Shown here: positions 27,935 through 37,209 of the stretch, piece after piece
Layout of the letters: every line of letters starts with the position of its first letter
Position numbering within the stretch: the first letter of the stretch is position 1
NCBI GenBank assembly: GCA_015152515.1
Contig: SUTV01000004.1
Location: 1 to 64,000 of the forward strand
Length of the DNA: 64,000 nt
Reading direction: 5' to 3'
DNA from: Cyanobacteria bacterium SIG29
GTDB taxonomy: Bacteria; Cyanobacteriota; Vampirovibrionia; Gastranaerophilales; Gastranaerophilaceae
Program-made: the position numbers and the translations under genes
The notes under the pieces: generated by a model
Seen by the model: only the letters and a program-made list of their open reading frames with translations
Databases searched by the model: none
Told to the model about the DNA's origin: nothing

Positions 27935-28842
27935 TGAAACACCTTATTGATATTGAAAATATTTCCAAAGAAGACATTTTAAATATCGTAAATCTTGCAA
28001 AAGAATTTAAAAATAAAACAAAAAAATCTGATGTTATAGGAAAAACAATAGCATTAATGTTTTATGAAAATTCAACAAGAACTCGTTGTAGTTTTGAAAT
28101 AGCTGGTCAAAATTTAGGAATGAACATCATTAATTTTGACGCAAATTCATCTTCTCTATCTAAAGGTGAAAGCTTAAAAGATACAATTGAAAACTTATAT
28201 TTTTTAGGCGTGAATGCTGTTGTAATCAGACATAATTTATCAGGCATAATCAATAATGTAATGAGATTAGTTAAATACCCAATCCACTTTATAAATGGTG
28301 GCGATGGCACACACGCACACCCATCTCAAGCATTGTTAGATTTTTACACAATGCTTGAAAAAATTGGAAGTGTTGAAGGTAAAAAAATAACAATAGTTGG
28401 AGATGTTACACATTCTAGAGTTGCAAAATCAAATATCAGGTTATTATCAAAATTTGGTGCTGATATTCACATTTGCGCACCTAGTTACTTACAACTTGAA
28501 AATACTCAAGCTTTTGATGTTACTTATCACGACAATGTAAAAGAAGCAATAAAAGACTCAAATGTTGTAATGGTTTTGAGAGTTCAAAATGAACGTCACG
28601 AAAAAGAAGGTTATCCTGATTCTTCAGAATACAAACGATTATATGAAATTGATACAAAATCACTAAAACAATATGCCTCAAAAGATGTTATCTTAATGCA
28701 TCCTGGACCAGCAAATAGAAATATAGAAGTATCATCAGAATTATTAGATAACCAACTAGGAAAAACCATACTTGAACAAGCGCAAAATGGCGTGTTTGTA
28801 AGAATGGCAATACTAAACACCTTGTTAAAAGGAGGAAACTAA
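27934..28842 (+). CDS. pyrB: Aspartate carbamoyltransferase catalytic subunit
   Basis: 'FYENSTRTRCSFEIAGQNLG', 'GGDGTHAHPSQALLDFYT', 'VLRVQNERH', 'HPGPANRNIEV'. Confidence 0.96.
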   Translation: MKHLIDIENISKEDILNIVNLAKEFKNKTKKSDVIGKTIALMFYENSTRTRCSFEIAGQNLGMNIINFDANSSSLSKGESLKDTIENLYFLGVNAVVIRHNLSGIINNVMRLVKYPIHFINGGDGTHAHPSQALLDFYTMLEKIGSVEGKKITIVGDVTHSRVAKSNIRLLSKFGADIHICAPSYLQLENTQAFDVTYHDNVKEAIKDSNVVMVLRVQNERHEKEGYPDSSEYKRLYEIDTKSLKQYASKDVILMHPGPANRNIEVSSELLDNQLGKTILEQAQNGVFVRMAILNTLLKGGN

Positions 28843-30116
28843 TGCTTCTTAAAAATGCAAAAATCGTAAACCCTAAAACAAATTTTGAAGATATAGCAGA
28901 TATCAAAATTGAAAATGATACAATTACTAAAATAGAAAAAAATATTAACGCTCAACCTAATGAAGAAGTAATTGATTTAACAGGTAAAATTATTACTGCT
29001 GGATTAATTGATATGCATTGCCATTTGAGAGAACCTGGGTTTTGCACAAAAGAAACCATTAAAACAGGTATCGCATCTGCTATAAATGGTGGTTATACTG
29101 CAATTTGTCCTATGGCAAACACAAATCCACAAGTTGATAATGTTACTACACTAACCTACACAATTAATAGGGCAAAAGAAGAAAGCGAAATAGGCTTTCA
29201 TCCAATATGTGCAGTAACAAAAGGATTAGGAAACGAAAAATTAGTTAATGTATCTGAACTATTAGATAATGGTGCTATTGCTTTCTCTGATGATGGAAAA
29301 CCAGTTGAAAACATGCACCTTTTGAGCCAAGCGATTAAATATGTTAATTCACACAATTCAATTATAATTTCACACTCTGAAGATTCTTCTTTAGCAAATG
29401 ATGGTGTTATAAATGAAGGCAAAGTTTCAACAAGATTAGGATTAAAAGGTATTCCAAATATCACAGAATCACTAGCTGTTGCTAGAGAGCTTGAAGTTGT
29501 TAGACACACAAATGGCAAATACCACTTTGCACATATCTCAACAAAACGTTCAATTGAATTAATTAGACAAGCAAAAAAAGATGGGCTACAAGTAACAGCT
29601 GAAACAGCACCACACTACTTCAGTTTAACTGAAGATGATATGGTTGATTATGACGCAAAATATAAGGTAAACCCACCATTAAGAACAAAAGAAGATTTAG
29701 AAGCCGTTATACTTGGGTTGCAAGATGGCACACTTGATGTTATAGCAACAGACCACGCACCGCATACAGTAGCAGAAAAACAAATGCCAATTCAAAATGC
29801 GCCAATGGGTATTGCAGGATTTGAAACTGCACTAGGTATAACTCTAACTTATCTTGTTCACAAAGGTAAACTTACTTTAATGGAAGCACTTAGAAAACTA
29901 AATGCAAATCCAGCCAATATTTTGAATTTAAAAGAACAAGGTTCTATTGAAATAGGCAAAAAAGCAAATATGACTGTAATTGATTTAGATAAAGAATGGA
30001 CAGTTGATGCATCAAACTTTAAATCAAAATGCAGAATATCACCTTTTGATAAACAACAATTAAAAGGTAAAGCAATAATGACAATAATAAATGGAAAAAT
30101 AATTAATATAGGATAA
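28842..30116 (+). CDS. pyrC: Dihydroorotase
   Basis: 'DMHCHLREPGF', 'ISHSEDSSL', 'TAETAPHYFSLTEDD', 'ATDHAPHT'. Confidence 0.96.
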   Translation: MLLKNAKIVNPKTNFEDIADIKIENDTITKIEKNINAQPNEEVIDLTGKIITAGLIDMHCHLREPGFCTKETIKTGIASAINGGYTAICPMANTNPQVDNVTTLTYTINRAKEESEIGFHPICAVTKGLGNEKLVNVSELLDNGAIAFSDDGKPVENMHLLSQAIKYVNSHNSIIISHSEDSSLANDGVINEGKVSTRLGLKGIPNITESLAVARELEVVRHTNGKYHFAHISTKRSIELIRQAKKDGLQVTAETAPHYFSLTEDDMVDYDAKYKVNPPLRTKEDLEAVILGLQDGTLDVIATDHAPHTVAEKQMPIQNAPMGIAGFETALGITLTYLVHKGKLTLMEALRKLNANPANILNLKEQGSIEIGKKANMTVIDLDKEWTVDASNFKSKCRISPFDKQQLKGKAIMTIINGKIINIG

Positions 30117-30122
30117 ATAAAA

Positions 30123-31952
30123 ATGCAAATTAAACCCGAAATTAAAGAAAAAATAGTTTTAGCGCTTGATGTTGATACGCCAGAGCAAGCTAAAGAACTA
30201 ATAACCGAACTAAAAGATTATGTTGGTGTTTTTAAAGTTGGCTTGCAAATGTACACAGGCAACGGCTACGAAATTTTTAAATTTATGAAAGAACAAAACA
30301 TCAAATTTTTCTTTGATGTAAAGCTTCACGACATTCCAAACACAGTTGCAAAAGCTTCTGAAAATATTATTAGGAATGGAGCATCTTTCTTCAACATTCA
30401 TACAATGGGTGGTGAAGAAATGATGAGACAATCACAAGAAGCTGCAAGAAAAGTAGCACAAGAATTAGGTAGAGAAAACCCAACAATTTTAGGGGTAACT
30501 GTTCTTACAAGTATTGGCGAAGACTGTTTACAAAATGAACTTAAAGTTCCATACAAACCAAGCGAATACGCCATAAATTTAGCTCTAAGCGCAAAAAAAG
30601 CAGGGTTAGATGGTGTTGTAGCTAGCGTATGGGAAGCAAAAACAATCAAACAAGTTTGCGGAAAAGATTTTAAAGTACTTTGCCCAGGAATAAGACCAGA
30701 TTGGTCAAACAAAAATGACCAAAAAAGATTGGCGACACCAAGCGTAGCAATAAAAGAAGGTGCAGACTTTTTAGTTATCGGCAGAGCAGTTACTAGCGCT
30801 CCAGATAGACTAAAAGCTATCCAAATGATTTACGAAGAAATTGAAAACGCTATGCTTACTCAAAATAAATCTTACGCTGTTTCTAAAGGTAAATTAATTT
30901 TAGAAAATGGTATGATTTTTGAAGGCGAATCAGTTGGTGCTGATGGCACTTCTTTTGGGGAAATAGTATTTAATACTTCAATGGTTGGTTATCAAGAACT
31001 TTTGACTGACCCAACTTGCGCAGGTCAAACAATCGTTTTAACATATCCAGAAATTGGTAACTACGGTATAAATAAAGACGACTTTGAAAGTGGACGAGTT
31101 CACGCAAAAGGTTTAATTATTAAAAACTTATGCGAAAACGAATCACATTATAAAAGCAATGTTTCATTAGGTGACTATTTAAAACAAAACAACATTGTTG
31201 GTTTAAAAGGAATTGATACAAGACATTTAACCCAAATTATTAGAAATAATGGAACAATGAATTGTGCTATAACAACTGGAGATGTAACACCTGAATTAAA
31301 AGCACAAATTAGAAATTTTAAAATAGATAAAGATATTACTCAACAAGTTTCATCCTATAAAGTTGAAAGAATTATAGGAAACGGAGCGAAATTAGCAATT
31401 ATAGATTTAGGATTAAAGAAAAGTATTTTTGAAAGTTTTAAGGAACTTAATTGCGATATAACAATGTTTCCTGCAGATACAAAAGCAGAAGATATTTTAA
31501 ATGAAAATTTTGACGCTGTTTTAGTATCAAATGGACCATCTAATCCGATGGATGCAACAGTTACAATCGAAACCGTTAAAAATTTATTAGGAAAAATAAA
31601 ACTATTCGGTATTGGTTTAGGTCACCAAATTATAGCAATAGCACTTGGTGCCAAAATTTCTAAATTGCCATACGGACATAGAGGTTCTAACCACCCAATT
31701 ATTAATACACAAACAAAAGAAATCCTTGTTTGCGCACAAAACCACAGCTACATTGTTGATGAAACTTCACTTCCAATTGGTGTTGAAGCAAACTATATAA
31801 ACATCAATGATAATAGTATCGAAGGTTTAATTTGTGAAAAATATGACATTAAGACAGTTCAATTCCACCCAGAACTTAACACAGGAATTTATTCACAATG
31901 GATTGATGAAATTGAACAAAATAAAAAGAAAGAGATAAGCTATGCCAATTAA
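30123..31952 (+). CDS. PyrF (OMP decarboxylase)::CarA (CPSase small subunit) fusion; glutaminase nucleophile Cys replaced by Gly
   Basis: PyrF 'LALDVDTPEQA...FFDVKLHDIPNTV...CPGIRP'; CarA 'GIDTRHLTQIIRNNG', 'FGIGLGHQ', 'YGHRGSNHP', 'VQFHPE'; no stop in between. Confidence 0.95.
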   Translation: MQIKPEIKEKIVLALDVDTPEQAKELITELKDYVGVFKVGLQMYTGNGYEIFKFMKEQNIKFFFDVKLHDIPNTVAKASENIIRNGASFFNIHTMGGEEMMRQSQEAARKVAQELGRENPTILGVTVLTSIGEDCLQNELKVPYKPSEYAINLALSAKKAGLDGVVASVWEAKTIKQVCGKDFKVLCPGIRPDWSNKNDQKRLATPSVAIKEGADFLVIGRAVTSAPDRLKAIQMIYEEIENAMLTQNKSYAVSKGKLILENGMIFEGESVGADGTSFGEIVFNTSMVGYQELLTDPTCAGQTIVLTYPEIGNYGINKDDFESGRVHAKGLIIKNLCENESHYKSNVSLGDYLKQNNIVGLKGIDTRHLTQIIRNNGTMNCAITTGDVTPELKAQIRNFKIDKDITQQVSSYKVERIIGNGAKLAIIDLGLKKSIFESFKELNCDITMFPADTKAEDILNENFDAVLVSNGPSNPMDATVTIETVKNLLGKIKLFGIGLGHQIIAIALGAKISKLPYGHRGSNHPIINTQTKEILVCAQNHSYIVDETSLPIGVEANYININDNSIEGLICEKYDIKTVQFHPELNTGIYSQWIDEIEQNKKKEISYAN

Positions 31953-34900
31953 TACAAACATTAAAAAAGTTCTTGTAATCGGTTCTGGTCCTATTGTTAT
32001 TGGACAAGCAGCAGAATTTGACTATGCAGGTGTTCAAGCTTGTAGAGCTTTAAAAGAAGAAAATCTTGAAGTTATTTTGGTAAACTCAAATCCAGCAACC
32101 ATTATGACAGATGAAAATATTGCAGATAAAATCTACATTGAACCTTTAACTGTTGAATCTTTAACCCACATAATAGAAAAAGAAAGACCTGATGGAGTTA
32201 TTGCAACATTAGGAGGTCAAACAGGGTTAAATCTAGCAGTTAGCCTATATGAAGCAGGTGTTTTAGAAAAATATAATGTTGAATTATTAGGCACAAAAAT
32301 AGACTCTATTAAAAAAGCAGAAGATAGAGAATTATTTAGAAACTTGATGCTTGAAATTGGTGAACCAATTCCAGAAAGCGATATTGTATCAAGCTTTGAA
32401 GAAGCACAAAAATTTGCGCAAAAGATAGGTTTTCCTATCATTGTAAGACCTGCATACACACTTGGTGGTACTGGTGGCGGTATAGCAAACAACTACAATG
32501 AATACGAAGATATTGTTCACACTGGTTTATCGCTAAGCCCAATTTCTCAAGTTTTAGTAGAAAAAAGTATTGCTGGTTATAAAGAAATTGAATATGAAGT
32601 AATTCGAGATGCGAACAATACAAGCATTGCTATTTGTAATATGGAAAATATCGACCCAATCGGTATTCATACAGGCGACAGCTTTGTAGTTGCACCAACA
32701 CAAACTCTTACAAGAAAAGAATGTCATATGATGAGAAGCTCTGCTTTAAAAATCATACAAGCATTAAAAATTGAAGGTGGATGTAACGTACAATTTGCTT
32801 TAGATACAGTTAGCAACCAATATTATGTAATTGAGGTAAACCCAAGAGTTAGCCGTTCCTCTGCTTTAGCTTCTAAAGCAACTGGTTACCCTATTGCAAA
32901 AATTACAACAAAAATTGCAATCGGCTACCACTTACATGAAATCAAAAACTCTATTACTAAGAAAACAGTTGCAGCAGTTGAACCAACAATTGACTATGTT
33001 GTAACAAAAATACCTAAATGGCCGTTTGATAAATTCAAACACGGCGATAGAATTTTAGGTACAAAAATGAAAGCTACAGGCGAAGTTATGGCAATTGGCA
33101 GAACTTTTGAAAGCTCATTCAAAAAAGCCGTAACTTCAATTGAATCAAAACACACAGGTATTTTAAGAGGAAGACATTTAGAATGTAGTGAAGAAGAACT
33201 AAAAGCATTACTTCACGTTCAAGATGATAGAAGAATTTTTAGAGTAGCTGAAGCCATCAATAGAGGTATAAGCGTAGATGAAATCAACAAAATTACTAAG
33301 ATTGATAAATGGTTTATCTATAAAATTAAAAATCTAGTTGATTTTGAAAATAAACTAAAAAATAACGATTTAACACCTGCAATTTATTTAGAAGCAAAAG
33401 AAAAAGGATTTTTAGATGAAGAAATTGCGAAACTTTCTCAAGTAACAATTTCTGAAATAGAAAAAATAAAGAAAACTAATTCAATAAGTGCTTCATTCAA
33501 AATTGTAGATACTTGTGCAGCTGAATTTAAAGCATACACACCATACTACTATTCAACATATAACGAAGTTGATGAAACAGATTCAAATGACAACTCTAAA
33601 AAAGTTTTAATTTTAGGTTCTGGTCCAATCAGAATTGGTCAAGGTATTGAATTTGACTATTGTTCTGTTCACGCAGCTTGGGAAGTTAGAAACCATAACT
33701 ACAAATCTTTAATAGTAAATTCTAACCCGGAAACACTATCAACAGATTTTGACGTAGCTGATAAATTATTCTTTGAACCAATGCACATTGAAAATATAAT
33801 GAACATTATTGAAAAAGAAAAGCCAGAAGGTGTTATGGTCCAATTTGGAGGACAAACAGCAATCAACCTAGCACCAAAATTAGAAGAAAAAGGAATTAAA
33901 ATTCTAGGTACTTCTCTTGAATCTATTAATATTGCAGAAGATAGAAAACTATTTGAACAACTATTGAGAGACTTAAATATTCCACAACCAAAAGGTTTTG
34001 CCGTAAGAAAACAATCTGAAGCATTAGAAGTTGCAAAAACTTTAGGCTACCCATTACTTGTAAGACCATCTTATGTAATCGGTGGACGTGGTATGCAAGT
34101 TGTTTATAACAAAGATGAATTAATCTCTTATATAGAAAGCGCACTAAAATTCTCTGACGAACACCCTATCTTAATCGACCAATATATAGAAGGTACAGAG
34201 TTAGAACTTGACGCTATTTCAGATGGTGAAAATGTATTAATTCCAGCAATTACAGAACACGTTGAAAGAGCAGGTATTCACTCAGGCGATTCTATTGCTC
34301 TTTACCCAACAAGAACAATTCCTCAAAATGTTATTGATAACTTAGTTGAATATACTAAAAAAATTGCAAAAGCCTTAAAAGTAAAAGGGTTAATGAATAT
34401 CCAATTTGTTTTAAAAGACAATATTGCTTATATTATCGAAGTTAATCCAAGAGCTTCAAGAACTGTTCCTATTTTAAGTAAAGTTACTGGTACCCCAATG
34501 GTAAAAATCGCCATTGACGCTATTATGGGTAAATCAATTATTGAACAAGGCTATAAAACAGGATTAATTGAGACAACAAACCTCGTTTGTGCAAAAGTGC
34601 CAATTTTCTCATTCCAAAAATTAAACAGAATTGACCCAGCCCTAGCTCCAGAAATGAAATCAACCGGCGAAGTTCTTGGTATCGATACAACATATGAAAA
34701 AGCTTTAGCAAAAGGTTTCTTGGCTGCAGGTTATAAACTTTCAACAGAAAGAGGAAATGTTCTAATATCAATTAACGACCACTACAAAAAAGACTCTGTT
34801 GAAATAGCAAAAACTCTTGTTGATTTAGGCTACAACCTAATTGCAACAACAGGTACACACAAGTTCTTAAAATTAAATAATATTGAATCTAAAGAAATTG

Positions 34901-35181
34901 AAAAATTCGATATTAAAAAAATCCAAAAAAATATGAAAAATAAAGAACTTTGCTTTATCATCAATACGCCAACAACAAATAATAATAATTCTGTAAGATA
35001 TGGTTCAGAAGATAGAGGCTTCTTAATTAGAACAATCGCTGAAATGTATTCTACACCTTGCTTCACAGTATTAGATACAGCAAAAGCATACCTAGAAGCA
35101 TTACAATGTTATATGAAAGATTCTAATCTAACTTATGACAGCATTGATAAATACAGAAACGCACAATTAACTTGCAAATAA
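31942..35181 (+). CDS. carB: Carbamoyl-phosphate synthase large subunit
   Basis: Two ATP-grasp halves: 'VLVIGSGPIVIGQAAEFDYAGVQA', 'YTLGGTGGGIA', 'ILGSGPIRIGQGIEFDYCSVHA', 'YVIGGRGMQVV'. Confidence 0.97.
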   Translation: MPINTNIKKVLVIGSGPIVIGQAAEFDYAGVQACRALKEENLEVILVNSNPATIMTDENIADKIYIEPLTVESLTHIIEKERPDGVIATLGGQTGLNLAVSLYEAGVLEKYNVELLGTKIDSIKKAEDRELFRNLMLEIGEPIPESDIVSSFEEAQKFAQKIGFPIIVRPAYTLGGTGGGIANNYNEYEDIVHTGLSLSPISQVLVEKSIAGYKEIEYEVIRDANNTSIAICNMENIDPIGIHTGDSFVVAPTQTLTRKECHMMRSSALKIIQALKIEGGCNVQFALDTVSNQYYVIEVNPRVSRSSALASKATGYPIAKITTKIAIGYHLHEIKNSITKKTVAAVEPTIDYVVTKIPKWPFDKFKHGDRILGTKMKATGEVMAIGRTFESSFKKAVTSIESKHTGILRGRHLECSEEELKALLHVQDDRRIFRVAEAINRGISVDEINKITKIDKWFIYKIKNLVDFENKLKNNDLTPAIYLEAKEKGFLDEEIAKLSQVTISEIEKIKKTNSISASFKIVDTCAAEFKAYTPYYYSTYNEVDETDSNDNSKKVLILGSGPIRIGQGIEFDYCSVHAAWEVRNHNYKSLIVNSNPETLSTDFDVADKLFFEPMHIENIMNIIEKEKPEGVMVQFGGQTAINLAPKLEEKGIKILGTSLESINIAEDRKLFEQLLRDLNIPQPKGFAVRKQSEALEVAKTLGYPLLVRPSYVIGGRGMQVVYNKDELISYIESALKFSDEHPILIDQYIEGTELELDAISDGENVLIPAITEHVERAGIHSGDSIALYPTRTIPQNVIDNLVEYTKKIAKALKVKGLMNIQFVLKDNIAYIIEVNPRASRTVPILSKVTGTPMVKIAIDAIMGKSIIEQGYKTGLIETTNLVCAKVPIFSFQKLNRIDPALAPEMKSTGEVLGIDTTYEKALAKGFLAAGYKLSTERGNVLISINDHYKKDSVEIAKTLVDLGYNLIATTGTHKFLKLNNIESKEIEKFDIKKIQKNMKNKELCFIINTPTTNNNNSVRYGSEDRGFLIRTIAEMYSTPCFTVLDTAKAYLEALQCYMKDSNLTYDSIDKYRNAQLTCK

Positions 35182-35191
35182 GGATTGTAAA

Positions 35192-35332
35192 ATGGAAGAA
35201 AAAAAGAAAAAAACAAAGAAAAAGAAATTTACAATCGATGTAAAAAATATGGGCGTAAATATTGATAAAAACGAATACAGAGAAATCGTACTATCAAACT
35301 CCAACCACCCAGAAATATTTAAAAATTACTAA
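35192..35332 (+). CDS. Small Lys-rich protein (46 aa), not in ORF track
   Basis: ATG 10 nt after the carB stop with upstream AAGGA: MEEKKKKTKKKKFTIDVKNMGVNIDKNEYREIVLSNSNHPEIFKNY; followed by terminator. Confidence 0.55.
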   Translation: MEEKKKKTKKKKFTIDVKNMGVNIDKNEYREIVLSNSNHPEIFKNY

Positions 35333-35333
35333 T

Positions 35334-35363
35334 AAAAGAGGGAAGATTAACTTCCCTCTTTTT
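35334..35363 (+). terminator. Terminator of pyr/car operon
   Basis: aaaagagggaagattaacttccctctttttg. Confidence 0.88.
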
Positions 35364-35376
35364 GTTTATATATAAT

Positions 35377-35703
35377 CTAATCTAACCCTTCATTTTTAGG
35401 TATATAATCTCTAATTCTTCTATTTGCGGCTTTAAACTCATTTTCTATTTTTTTCATTTCTTTTTCGTTTGCTTCTACGATTTCATCATCATCACAGCCA
35501 GCACCACAACATTCATAATACAAATCAAAATATCGACTTGCTCTCATTGTATAATAATTATCATCTTTTATTTCTGATTTTTCTTTTGGAGTAGAAACTT
35601 CATTCCCTTTAAAATTTAAAGAACTACAATAATTTGAGAAATTAAAAGATGAAACACTTTTTACTAACATCATAACCACCATTATATTTAGAACACAATA
35701 CAC
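35377..35703 (-). CDS. Hypothetical protein with 'SLNFKGNEV' N-terminal motif
   Basis: ORF. Confidence 0.5.
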   Translation of the reverse strand: MYCVLNIMVVMMLVKSVSSFNFSNYCSSLNFKGNEVSTPKEKSEIKDDNYYTMRASRYFDLYYECCGAGCDDDEIVEANEKEMKKIENEFKAANRRIRDYIPKNEGLD

Positions 35704-35810
35704 ATTTAAAACTTGTAAAAAAATTTTTTTGCTAAATTTTTAACATTCAAGAAAAATTTTTTATTTATAAAAAATGTTGGGTCATATAATAAAACCCAAC
35801 ATTTCTAAAC

Positions 35811-37112
35811 TTATATTCCCGCTAATAAAACAAAAATAAGAACTAATGGAACAATAAATTTAAGCATTATATTAAACATATAACCAAAGAAAGTCTCGCC
35901 AAAATTTGTTTTCCACAAAGACTTTATACACCAACCAGCAATCAAACAAATTAATATTGTGTTAAATGGCAATAAAATATTTGAAGTTGCATAATCTAAA
36001 AAAGCAAAGATGGTTCTATCTAATATTTTAAAATCCTTTAATGGTCCAAATGCTAATGCTGCTGGAATAGAAAATATTGCAATAATAATTGCATTTATAA
36101 TTGTTGCTTTTTGTCTTGTTATTTTAAATTGATTCATAAATGATGAAACTGAAGTTTCCAGTATACTTATACCTGAAGTTATAGCAGAGAAAAAGAACAA
36201 TATAAAAAATATAGAACCAAACACTGGTGCAAATGGCAATTTAGCCAACATTTCTGGCAAAGAAATAAATACTAATGTTGCACCTGCTGTTGGTTTTACT
36301 CCAAAAGTAAATACTATTGGAAAAATCATAATTCCAGCTGTTATAGCAACTAAAGTATCAAAGAAAATCAAAGTATAAGCTGATTTAACAATGTTTGTAT
36401 TTTCTTTCATATAACTGCCATAAGTTATCATTGCTCCCATTCCAATACTTAAAGTAAACAATGCTTGACCTAACGCAGTTAGAATCATAGAAGTATCAAA
36501 CTCCGAAAAATCTGGCTTAAACATAAAAGCCAAACCTTCTTTAGTACCTGGTAAAGTTAAAGCATAAATTGCCATTACAATAAGCATTACAGCAAATATT
36601 GGCATCATAATATTATTAGCTTTTTCAATACCTTTATTAACCCCTCTATATGGGAAAACTGCAGTCATCAACAAGAATATTAATGACAAAATGCAAGGTA
36701 CAAAAACTTGTGAACTAAAACCTGAAAAATAATTTGTAAAATTATTTGGAATATTATTAGTCAAAAATATCCAAATATAATTTAATATCCATCCACCAAC
36801 TACAAAATAAAAACAAGGTATTAATATAACCGTTAAAACACATAGCCAGCCAAACCATTTAAACTTTTTGTTTATCTGTTCAAATGCGCTAACTGCATCG
36901 GTTCTATATGTTTTCCCAATCACAAGTTCACAACATAATGGAACCACCGAAAATAATACGATTAATGCCAAATAAGTTATTAAAAATAAAGCACCACCAT
37001 TTTCGCCCATAATATATGGGAAACGCCAAATATTTCCCACCCCAACAGCACTACCGATAGTTGCAATAATGAAGCTAATATGTGAACTCCATTGAGGTTT
37101 TTCTTTTTCCAT
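35811..37112 (-). CDS. Sodium:neurotransmitter symporter (NSS/SNF) family transporter
   Basis: 'WSSHISFIIATIGSAVGVGNIWRFPYIMGENGGALFLITYL'. Confidence 0.95.
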   Translation of the reverse strand: MEKEKPQWSSHISFIIATIGSAVGVGNIWRFPYIMGENGGALFLITYLALIVLFSVVPLCCELVIGKTYRTDAVSAFEQINKKFKWFGWLCVLTVILIPCFYFVVGGWILNYIWIFLTNNIPNNFTNYFSGFSSQVFVPCILSLIFLLMTAVFPYRGVNKGIEKANNIMMPIFAVMLIVMAIYALTLPGTKEGLAFMFKPDFSEFDTSMILTALGQALFTLSIGMGAMITYGSYMKENTNIVKSAYTLIFFDTLVAITAGIMIFPIVFTFGVKPTAGATLVFISLPEMLAKLPFAPVFGSIFFILFFFSAITSGISILETSVSSFMNQFKITRQKATIINAIIIAIFSIPAALAFGPLKDFKILDRTIFAFLDYATSNILLPFNTILICLIAGWCIKSLWKTNFGETFFGYMFNIMLKFIVPLVLIFVLLAGI

Positions 37113-37172
37113 AAATTCTTCCTAATTATTAACAAAAAAACGATAACACATTTTTCAGGTTTTGTTAAGATA

Positions 37173-37206
37173 CAAAAAAGAGGGAAGCTTTAACTTCCCT
37201 CTTTTA
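37173..37206 (-). terminator. Terminator after thrS
   Basis: aaaaaagagggaagctttaacttccctctttta. Confidence 0.85.
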
Positions 37207-37209
37207 ATT

